Position numbers and translations under genes: made by a program
The notes under the pieces: generated by a model
The model's database searches: none
Told to the model about the DNA's origin: nothing
The model's input: only the letters and a program-made list of their open reading frames with translations
Shown: in pieces, positions 14,642 to 20,375 of the stretch
Position numbering within the stretch: the first letter of the stretch is position 1
Layout: the number at the start of each line of letters is the position of its first letter
Assembly: GCA_009783515.1 (NCBI GenBank)
Contig: WRDI01000008.1
Span: 1 to 33,793 of the forward strand
Direction of reading: 5' to 3'
From: Bacillota bacterium
Lineage (GTDB): Bacteria; Bacillota; Clostridia; Christensenellales; Pumilibacteraceae
Length of the DNA stretch: 33,793 nt

Positions 14642-14671
14642 TTGCGCCCCGCCCGTCCGTTATATTATAAA
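14642..14671 (+). promoter_or_regulatory. Possible promoter of the SH3b gene
   Basis: TTGCGC, 18 bases, TATAAA (14666-14671), close to the start at 14689. The -35 is weak. Confidence 0.35.
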
Positions 14672-14688
14672 GCACGAGGGCAAAAACC

Positions 14689-15501
14689 ATGAAAAATAAC
14701 GGAATAAAAAACAATGACACAAATCTAAACAACGTCAAAATACAACCCACGACAAAACCCTTGGCACACCTTTTTTTGATAGTCATCGCGGCGGCAATCT
14801 TGTCGGCGGCGGCGCTTCCCCTTATGGCATCTCATTTTCTTATGCGGACAACCCCCCACATAGGTTTTATCCGCTCGATCGCCCCCTTTGGCGGCACAGT
14901 CCAATACGGCTTAATCGGCGAAAACACCGTTCTTCTTGACAACGACTTGCAACCAATAACAGGACTTCCCGCCACCTACTTCGTCATAATAATAAGCGAA
15001 GACGACGCCCACTACTCCGTCCAATACAGCGACCTGACAGGCATGATCGACAAATCCAAAATTGTCAAAATCGACTACGAGCCCAAAACCAAATTCGGCT
15101 CGGCGTACTTCACGGCTGGCAACGACACGCACCCCGTCAACATCCGCTCCGCGCCGAAAGCCGCCGCAAACGTGGTGGGGACTATCCCCGACGGCGGAGG
15201 CGCGTTCTACTACGGCGCGGTCAGCGGGGACGCACTTATTCCTGCGGCGGGTAGCATGTGGTACTATGTACGCACGAGCGATGGGCAAAAGGGGTATGTC
15301 TACTCCACACAAGGCATTGCGGGAGTCCTCCCCGTCAACTCCGGCGAGCGCGTCGAAACTCCCGAGGGCGACGGAGGGGGCGGGGGCGGCGCGACGTCCT
15401 TCCCCGACTGGGGCTTTATTTTGCTGCTCGCCGTCCCCGCGGTAATCATTACGCTTGCATTGTTTTCGCGCAAGGGCGGGCAGCGAGAGATGAGAGAATA
15501 G
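14689..15501 (+). CDS. Membrane-anchored SH3b-domain protein
   Basis: A 270-aa protein with ATG and GAGGG 8 bases upstream. The short cytoplasmic N-terminus is rich in Asn and Lys. A hydrophobic helix at about 25-46 (AHLFLIVIAAAILSAAALPL) exports the protein. The extracytoplasmic part has an SH3-like strand pair (VQYGLIGENTVLLDNDLQPI) and a bacterial SH3_3 domain at about 140-215 (VNIRSAPKAAANVVGTIPDG..WYYVRTSDGQKGYVYS). A Gly/Thr linker leads to a second helix (about 242-262, WGFILLLAVPAVIITLALF) and a basic tail. SH3b domains bind cell-wall peptides or choline-type ligands. It is the only plus-strand gene between the HNH gene and the RHH gene, so it may be host-derived. Confidence 0.75.
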   Translation: MKNNGIKNNDTNLNNVKIQPTTKPLAHLFLIVIAAAILSAAALPLMASHFLMRTTPHIGFIRSIAPFGGTVQYGLIGENTVLLDNDLQPITGLPATYFVIIISEDDAHYSVQYSDLTGMIDKSKIVKIDYEPKTKFGSAYFTAGNDTHPVNIRSAPKAAANVVGTIPDGGGAFYYGAVSGDALIPAAGSMWYYVRTSDGQKGYVYSTQGIAGVLPVNSGERVETPEGDGGGGGGATSFPDWGFILLLAVPAVIITLALFSRKGGQREMRE

Positions 15502-15549
15502 CGGTTAAAGAATAGAGCGGCGTTGGATTTTTAATACAAAAAAACGGCC

Positions 15550-15660
15550 GCTTAAAATTCCCCTTTCCGAGGGGGGGGGGCGAAGCGTCAAGCAAATGTG
15601 CCAGTGGCACATTTGTAGCAAAGCCCGAGCACTTCCGTGTTAGGGGCGGGGCGGAAAACC
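15550..15660. repeat. GC-rich element with internal hairpin
   Basis: The family opening (AAAATTCCCC..GAGGGGG) and closing (TTAGGGGCGGGGCGG) enclose an extra stem, CAAATGTGCC-AGT-GGCACATTTG at 15594-15616. The AGCGT-AAGCAAAT words also occur near 5690. No gene is seen between 15502 and 15768. Confidence 0.7.
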
Positions 15661-15768
15661 TAATCGGTTTAGTAAAAAAATAATTTGCAATCAGTTCAAA
15701 ACACAAAAAACAAGCCGGTCGAGACTTGCCATCGCCGCGGCCTTGTTAAATTTGATTCCCCTCATTAT

Positions 15769-16011
15769 TCAATTTTCATTTTCCGTAACGTATTGTACCG
15801 CTTCGCATATCGCGTGAAGCTTGTGATGCAGCATTTCCGCAAATTCGCCGACAGCATAGATAAGATTGTCGTTTATTTTGTCGTCGGTTAAATATTTTTG
15901 GCACGATACCGTCACTATCGCGGAAAGAGCGCTCAAACAATACGGTATGCTGTTTAATTCGCCGCATGTTTTAAAATCCGTTTGAATGACGAATTTGTTG
16001 TCAGTAATCAC
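15769..16011 (-). CDS. Small hypothetical partner of the RHH regulator
   Basis: 80 aa. The start is a GTG at 16011 because GGGAGG lies 6 bases upstream (minus strand 16024-16018); the longer frame to 16110 would erase the intergenic operator. The sequence ITDNKFVIQTDFKTCGELNSIPYCLSALSAIVTVSCQKY..GEFAEMLHHKLHAICEAVQYV is helical with three cysteines and His-rich near the end. No family is recognised. It is divergently transcribed from the RHH gene at 16131; such pairs are often toxin-antitoxin or regulator-target units, but this is inference. Confidence 0.55.
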   Translation of the reverse strand: MITDNKFVIQTDFKTCGELNSIPYCLSALSAIVTVSCQKYLTDDKINDNLIYAVGEFAEMLHHKLHAICEAVQYVTENEN

Positions 16012-16044
16012 AAAATACCTCCCATTATGTTTTTGCAAACAATA

Positions 16045-16109
16045 TGCTAACACTTTGTTTATAGATTTGTTAAGCGTTTTTATGGTAAAATAATAACAAA
16101 GTGCTAACA
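16045..16109. promoter_or_regulatory. Candidate RHH operator in the divergent region
   Basis: CACTTTGTT at 16051-16059 is the exact complement of AACAAAGTG at 16095-16103. The word TGCTAACA occurs at 16045-16052 and again at 16102-16109. A possible promoter for the RHH gene (TTGTTA 16067-16072, 18 bases, TAATAA 16091-16096) lies between the arms, so a bound dimer pair could repress both genes. Confidence 0.45.
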
Positions 16110-16130
16110 TTATCGTAAAGGATTGTTGTT

Positions 16131-16307
16131 ATGGCTACTGACAAAGTACAAACCGGTTTGCGACTTGACTATGTTGCTTTAAGAAAAATGACTATCATAG
16201 CTAAAAAACAAATGCGTTCTCTTAATGCCCAACTCGAATTTATAACACAGAATTTTATTGAGCAGTACGAAAAAGAACACGGTAAAATCAATCTCGATGA
16301 ATTTTGA
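16131..16307 (+). CDS. Ribbon-helix-helix (Arc-type) regulator
   Basis: A 58-aa protein with SD AAAGGA 8 bases before ATG. The strand KVQTGLRLDYVALRKMTIIA is followed by two helices (KKQMRSLNAQLEFITQNFIEQYEKEHG), the Arc/RHH pattern in which the N-terminal strand enters the DNA major groove as a dimer. Its length is normal for the family. It is divergent from the 80-aa gene at 15769-16011 with a candidate operator between; autoregulation is likely. It may also be the regulator of other island promoters, though nothing shown links it to the TTGACA-N6-TGTCAA sites. Confidence 0.8.
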   Translation: MATDKVQTGLRLDYVALRKMTIIAKKQMRSLNAQLEFITQNFIEQYEKEHGKINLDEF

Positions 16308-16331
16308 TAAAATTACTTGGGCGATGCCGCT

Positions 16332-16442
16332 AAGTCGTAGGGGCGACCCTCGGTCGTCCGAATTTTATGATGTCGGTTAATATAATAATTGCGCCTGCCA
16401 ACCGCCAACTAACCACTGGTTACCGGCCACTGACCGCTAATT
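16332..16442. repeat. GTAGGGGCGACC word and type-F heptamer array
   Basis: GTAGGGGCGACCCTCGGTCGTCCG lies at about 16337-16360 (a small hairpin), followed by CAGTGGT-type heptamers in complement (AACCGCC, CACTGGT, TACCGGC, CACTGAC at 16400-16442). The last part codes the C-terminal SGQWPVTSG of the gene at 16409. Confidence 0.7.
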
Positions 16443-16906
16443 CCCACACACATTTTCGTGAGCTGCTTTTCATCAAAACCCAGTCCGACTAATATCCTTT
16501 CGCACTTTTTAAGCGCACGGTTAACCCCGCGCAGCCGCCATGCCTCCGTGACCGCCTTTTGGGCAGCCGCAGATTCGTCCGCCGCGCACTCGATTGACCT
16601 AATTCCCACCGTCATTTTTCCCGCGCCCTCCCTCGCCGTATGCGGCATCAATATCCCATCCTGCCGCACTGCCTTATGTAAATCCGCCGTATCCTTTTCA
16701 GAGAGCGCCCCCGCCATAGCCTCATATAGCACGCGCAGGTTGACAAGACCGTCTTTCGCCCGTTGCAACCGCTCGATCCGCTTAAAAAGCACCTGACAAG
16801 GCAGAGAATTATCCAGCGCCGTCCTCTCGATTTTGCGCTGAATTTTCCGGCAACACCCATCTAATGTTTCATTTACGCAAAAAATTAACAAAACCCATCT
16901 TTTCAT
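16409..16906 (-). CDS. Hypothetical helical protein with repeat-derived C-terminus
   Basis: 165 aa from the ATG of MKRWVLLIFCV, chosen for AGGAG about 9 bases upstream. A short hydrophobic N-terminus is followed by a Cys-containing helical region (DGCCRKIQRKIERTALDN, LFKRIERLQRAKDGLVNLRVLYEAMAGALSEKDTADLHKAV) and a second helical part (ESAAAQKAVTEAWRLRGVNRALKKCERILVGLG). No family is recognised. Its last nine residues (SGQWPVTSG) and stop come from a type-F heptamer repeat. Promoter/operator copy 3 lies about 85-125 bases upstream, placing it in the same regulon as the HNH and phage head genes. Confidence 0.5.
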   Translation of the reverse strand: MKRWVLLIFCVNETLDGCCRKIQRKIERTALDNSLPCQVLFKRIERLQRAKDGLVNLRVLYEAMAGALSEKDTADLHKAVRQDGILMPHTAREGAGKMTVGIRSIECAADESAAAQKAVTEAWRLRGVNRALKKCERILVGLGFDEKQLTKMCVGISGQWPVTSG

Positions 16907-16990
16907 TTTAAAAAATCTCCTAAAATAATTTTGCAGATCGATTTGCGCCGAAATAATCAAATAACCGCCGAATAAATCTGCGGTCACTTA

Positions 16991-17031
16991 ACTATAACAT
17001 ACCAATATTGACACATGGTCGTCAATATTGG
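16991..17031 (-). promoter_or_regulatory. Conserved promoter/operator, copy 3
   Basis: CCAATATTGAC (17002-17012) and GTCAATATTGG (17021-17031) form a perfect 11-bp inverted repeat with an 8-base centre. On the minus strand: TTGACG-N6-TGTCAA, 11 bases, TATAGT (16996-16991), the same layout as copies 1 and 2. AT-rich DNA lies upstream. Confidence 0.7.
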
Positions 17032-17094
17032 ACGATTGCACAAAAATTTTTTATTATTTAATCGACAAAATTATACAAGCACAACGTACGTCGC

Positions 17095-18414
17095 TTAACC
17101 CTTTTTCACCCCTCTTTCGCCCCTGCAGTGCGCCCGCAAAACGCCGCTGTCATAGGCAAACGTCAATTTTTGTTTCTTCTCATACTCCCTTACTGCGATT
17201 TCCAATAGTTTATCCACCAAAAGTGGAAAGCCCATCCCGTCAAAAGCGAACAAATACGAGGACAGCGACCCCGGCACGGTATTGATTTCGTTAATAAAAA
17301 GCTCACCGTCCTTAATCAAAAAATCCACCCTCGCCACCCCCGCGCACCCGATTAGCTCAAACGCTTTTTTGGCGGCGGCGCGCACATCGCGGCTCATTTC
17401 GGGCGAAATACGCGCGGGCAGGTATCGACCGGTGTCGCCTTTGCTGCAAGAGTGAGGAGTGGGGAGTGGGGAGTGGGGAGTTAAGGTTGAGTTTGGAGTT
17501 TGGAGTTTGGAGTTTGGAGTTGTGGTCAAATTTGATTGAGTATTTTTGACTTTTTCTAATTCCAACCTTAACTCTCCACTCTCCACTCCCCACTCCCCAC
17601 TCCCCACTCCCCACTCTCCACTTCCCAATTTCCACTCCCCGCTCCCCACTCCCCCGTATTTATTCTCAAAGCTCAAAAAACCACTCGAAACCGGCTGCTC
17701 GACCTCCGACACAACAACATTATACCCACTCCCCAAGACGGCGCAGTTGACCTCGATAAAATCGGTCAAGGCGTTCTCCACAATCACCTTATCGTCCCAC
17801 ATAAACGCCTCGTCCAGTCGCAAAAAAAATTCCTTAAAATCATGCGCCCGCCCTATTCCGATACTGCTCCCCCCCCTCGCCGGCTTAACCATTAGCGGAA
17901 ACGTCAGTTTTTCCTTAACCGCCGCCACCGCGTCGAAAAACCCGTCTTCCAATTCGTGCTTATTAATCCCGATAAACGGCGTCACATTAAGCTCTTCGTG
18001 CTCGAACAGCCTTTTTTGCACGGTTTTGTCCATCCCGACCGCTCCCGCAAGCACCCCGCCGTTGGCGCAAGGAACGCCGCTTAATTCAAGTAGCCCCGCC
18101 AGGCACCCGTCCTCGCCGCCCCTGCCATGACAGCAGTTTATGACGGCGTCCAAGGTCGCAAGCCGCCGCCCCCGCTTTGTATACACCCCACGGTCCGCCG
18201 GACAAAGATGGATTTTTTTCTTTTTATACCCCTTCTCAAGAAAAACGGCGACGCTGTCAAAGCCCCGCCCCGTGTACCACTGTCCCGCTCCGTCTATGTA
18301 AACGGGCGTCACCTTGTGCCCCGCCGCCTTCGCCGCGTTCACCGTCATAACGCCCGTAATTATACTTATATCATGCTCGCACGACCGCCCGCCAAAAAAA
18401 ACGCCGATTCTCAT
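17095..18414 (-). CDS. ddl: D-alanine-D-alanine ligase with an in-frame repeat insertion
   Basis: 439 aa, against about 350-370 usual. ATG of MRIGVFFGGRSCEHDIS with GGAGGAG upstream; a 59-codon open extension further up only translates a type-A repeat. ATP-grasp hallmarks: HGRGGEDGCLAGLLELSGVP, GMDKTVQKRLFE, PLMVKPARGGSSIGIGRA, VIVENAL.., DFLIKDGELFINEINTVPG (metal-binding Glu/Asn and catalytic loop). Residues about 255-322 are a low-complexity insertion of GSGEWGV- and TPHSPLP-type heptapeptides encoded by CTCCACT heptamer arms (17447-17652), between SFENKYGG and GDTGRYLPARIS, near the flexible substrate loop. It forms the D-Ala-D-Ala dipeptide for peptidoglycan. It lies downstream of glmM on the same strand. 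Confidence 0.85.
   Translation of the reverse strand: MRIGVFFGGRSCEHDISIITGVMTVNAAKAAGHKVTPVYIDGAGQWYTGRGFDSVAVFLEKGYKKKKIHLCPADRGVYTKRGRRLATLDAVINCCHGRGGEDGCLAGLLELSGVPCANGGVLAGAVGMDKTVQKRLFEHEELNVTPFIGINKHELEDGFFDAVAAVKEKLTFPLMVKPARGGSSIGIGRAHDFKEFFLRLDEAFMWDDKVIVENALTDFIEVNCAVLGSGYNVVVSEVEQPVSSGFLSFENKYGGVGSGEWKLGSGEWGVGSGEWGVESGELRLELEKVKNTQSNLTTTPNSKLQTPNSTLTPHSPLPTPHSCSKGDTGRYLPARISPEMSRDVRAAAKKAFELIGCAGVARVDFLIKDGELFINEINTVPGSLSSYLFAFDGMGFPLLVDKLLEIAVREYEKKQKLTFAYDSGVLRAHCRGERGVKKG
17447..17652. repeat. Type-B heptamer inverted repeat inside ddl
   Basis: GTGGGGA/GTTTGGA heptamers (17458-17523) face CTCCACT/CCCCACT heptamers (17566-17652). The centre contains GTGGTCAAATTTGATTG, the recurring core. 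The element keeps the ddl reading frame open. Confidence 0.9.
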
Positions 18415-18469
18415 GAAAAAAACTCCTCCGTCCGCCTCTTGAAACAATTTTTCATCGGGAGTTTTTCTC

Positions 18470-18602
18470 TTAATGCGCAATGCGCAATGCTCAATGAAGG
18501 ATAATTTTAAGAATGCACAATGGAACAGCGCACAATGAAGGATACGATAAATATTAAATTTGACCGACATTGAGCATTGAGCATTGCGCATTGCGCATTA
18601 TT
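18470..18602. repeat. Type-A heptamer element between glmM and ddl
   Basis: Left arm GCGCAAT/GCTCAAT (18471-18498); right arm complementary (18568-18600). The centre carries GAAGGATAATTTTAAG and ATTAAATTTGACCGAC. It can fold into a long hairpin in the intercistronic region of the glmM-ddl transcript. Confidence 0.85.
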
Positions 18603-18604
18603 CA

Positions 18605-19900
18605 CTATGTATTTTGTTCATCAACTATCGTCTTAAACCTCTCCAAAAACCTATCCACCAACCCCTCGTCCTCATCCTCCGCCATAATCCGAATCTTTGG
18701 TTCCGTCCCGCTGAGGCGCACTAACACGCGCGATAAAACCCCCTCCGCCTCGCGCGTAAGAGCCCTCAGACGCGAACTTTGCATAATTCCACATCGGCAG
18801 GGTAGCGAAACGGTCTTTTGCGGCACTAATCGCAGCCGCTCAATCTCCCCCCTCAGCCCCGCCATTTTGACCGCCGCCAAAAGCCCGTCCCCCGTCGTCC
18901 GCTCAGGATACAAAATGTAATGCCCGCTCTGCTCGCCGCCCAAACCGCATTTTTTTCTCAGCATAAGTTCCAAAATATGCTTATCCCCCACGTTGGCGGC
19001 AAAAAACGCCTTTCTGTCCGCCTCGACCCGCCTTTTAAGCGCAAGGTTGCTCATCACCGTGCCTACTACCCCGCCTTCCCTATGACGGCTTAGCGCATAC
19101 AAAACCGAGTCCCCGTCCAAAATCTCGTCGCCAAACACCATAACCATTCTGTCCGCATCCCCGTCAAAAGCAAAGCCGTTGTTCAATTCACAATGCTCAA
19201 CGCACTGAAAATTCCCCTTCATCGCTTCCAAAAGCCTCTCCGCATACAACGCCCCGCAATCCACATTTATCATGTTGCCGTCCCCGCCCTCGTTCAAACA
19301 CACGACGGACGCTCCAAGGCGGGTAAAAACCTCCCGCGCAATACTTCCCTGTCCATCATCCAAGACAAACGCACCCGCCGCGCCAAACCCGCAATCCAGC
19401 CACACCTTCTCCCCGTCCAGCCGCTGCGACCCCAAAACAATGTCGTTTATGTAAATCTCCGCGGCGCCGCGCATTTTCGACACCCACCCCCTCGCATCCG
19501 CCGCAACCAAATCGGGGTTGTCGATATAAAATTCGACGGCTTCCTCCTCTTTCGCGCTTAATTTTGCGCCCCCCCGCCCAAACAACTTCAGCCCGTTATA
19601 CTCCGGAGGGTTGTGCGACGCGCTCACCATCACGCCCCCCGCAGCCCGCCTCTTTTTGACTAATAACGCCAGCGCGGGCGTAGGCACGATCCCCACCGTC
19701 AGCGCGTTTCCCCCAGCCGAGTTTAATCCCGCGACAAACGCGTCCAAAAGTGAGGCGCCGCTCACCCTTGTGTCCTGTCCCGCTATACAAACGCCGCAAA
19801 ACAGAAACCCAAAAGCCGCCCCCGCCTTATATGCCAAAGCCTCGGTCATCCCTTGACCGTAGACCCCTCTTATTCCGTCCGTGCCAAAGTATTTTCTCAA
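18605..19900 (-). CDS. glmM: Phosphoglucosamine mutase
   Basis: 431 aa, slightly short for GlmM (about 445-450). The start is TTG with GGAGG 4-7 bases upstream, opening RKYFGTDGIRG. The active-site loop MVSASHNPPEYNGLK places the phosphoserine at about residue 95. The metal loop is FAFDGDADR, the sugar loop GGEQSGHYI, and the C-terminal phosphate-binding loop VRLSGTEPKIR. It converts glucosamine-6-P to glucosamine-1-P for UDP-GlcNAc synthesis. Just before the metal loop, EAMKGNFQCVEHCELNNG is encoded partly by a single A-type repeat unit (about 19186-19206), a small probable insertion. It shares a consensus promoter (20131-20103) with ddl and lies divergent to glmS, giving a compact cell-wall precursor locus. 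Confidence 0.92.
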   Translation of the reverse strand: MRKYFGTDGIRGVYGQGMTEALAYKAGAAFGFLFCGVCIAGQDTRVSGASLLDAFVAGLNSAGGNALTVGIVPTPALALLVKKRRAAGGVMVSASHNPPEYNGLKLFGRGGAKLSAKEEEAVEFYIDNPDLVAADARGWVSKMRGAAEIYINDIVLGSQRLDGEKVWLDCGFGAAGAFVLDDGQGSIAREVFTRLGASVVCLNEGGDGNMINVDCGALYAERLLEAMKGNFQCVEHCELNNGFAFDGDADRMVMVFGDEILDGDSVLYALSRHREGGVVGTVMSNLALKRRVEADRKAFFAANVGDKHILELMLRKKCGLGGEQSGHYILYPERTTGDGLLAAVKMAGLRGEIERLRLVPQKTVSLPCRCGIMQSSRLRALTREAEGVLSRVLVRLSGTEPKIRIMAEDEDEGLVDRFLERFKTIVDEQNT

Positions 19901-19925
19901 GCCGCCTCCAAAAAAAATCTACCAT

Positions 19926-20030
19926 TAAATGCACAACACATGATGAAGCAACGCACAATGAAGGATAATTTTTTAAATTAAATTTGACATTCATTACGCG
20001 TTGCGCGTTGTGCACTGTGCATTATTATTG
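19926..20030. repeat. Degenerate type-A element in the glmM leader
   Basis: GCACAAC/GCACAAT-type units at 19928-19960 and complementary GCGTTGC/GTGCATT units at 19991-20026 flank GAAGGATAATTTTTTAAATTAAATTTGACATTC. It lies in the predicted 5' leader of glmM. No gene is seen between 19901 and 20375. Confidence 0.7.
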
Positions 20031-20102
20031 TACGCTGTCTAATATTTATGAAAAACAAGAGTGAAGTGTGAATTTTTTCAGCCGATTGTTTTTTTTCGTA
20101 TA

Positions 20103-20131
20103 ATTATACCGCATTTTGACATAAATGTCAA
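20103..20131 (-). promoter_or_regulatory. Consensus promoter for glmM-ddl
   Basis: On the minus strand TTGACA (20131-20126), 17 bases, TATAAT (20108-20103): perfect consensus. The -35 lies within the palindrome TTGACATAAATGTCAA (20116-20131), so a repressor could bind there. The expected start is near 20096, giving a leader of about 196 bases. Confidence 0.8.
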
Positions 20132-20187
20132 TTTTTTGTAAGGTTGGCGGAAGCTGTGACAAGTAACAACTTTTACGAATATATAAT

Positions 20188-20345
20188 TCAGTGGTCGGTG
20201 ACCAGTTTTTAGTGATCGGTAATCAGTAAATGTCAGATTTAATTTAAAAATTTGACCGTTCCTAATTCTTATCCATTTGTATCTTGATAAAGATTTTAGA
20301 TAGACTGATATAAATCCCGACCCCTTAACTAGCCACTGACCATTC
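20188..20345. repeat. Type-F heptamer element upstream of glmS
   Basis: Left arm CAGTGGT/CGGTGAC/CAGTTTT/TAGTGAT/CGGTAAT/CAGTAAA (20189-20230), centre with AAAAATTTGACCG, right arm TAGCCACTGACCAT (20330-20344). It ends about 20 bases before the glmS SD. Confidence 0.8.
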
Positions 20346-20375
20346 CCCCCTACCCCCACCAACAGGAGGTCCCTC

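Noticed and set aside
15449-15706. Minus-strand open frame after the SH3b gene
   Set aside because: It lies across a GC-rich element and the end of the SH3b gene, with repeat-type peptides and no usable SD.
16012-16110. Longer version of the 80-aa protein starting at 16110
   Set aside because: It would overlap the candidate operator and leave 20 bases to the divergent gene; GGGAGG plus GTG at 16011 is a much better start.
18415-18591. N-terminal extension of Ddl
   Set aside because: The extra 59 codons translate a heptamer element; a strong SD and the conserved family start lie at 18414.
20116-20131. TTGACATAAATGTCAA as a fourth copy of the island operator
   Set aside because: The half-sites are separated by four bases rather than six, and the -10 spacing is that of an ordinary consensus promoter for glmM; none of the flanking conserved bases are present.
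20040-20375. Possible glmS ribozyme upstream of glmS
   Set aside because: The expected conserved core is not recognisable; the region holds a promoter for glmM and a type-F heptamer element instead.
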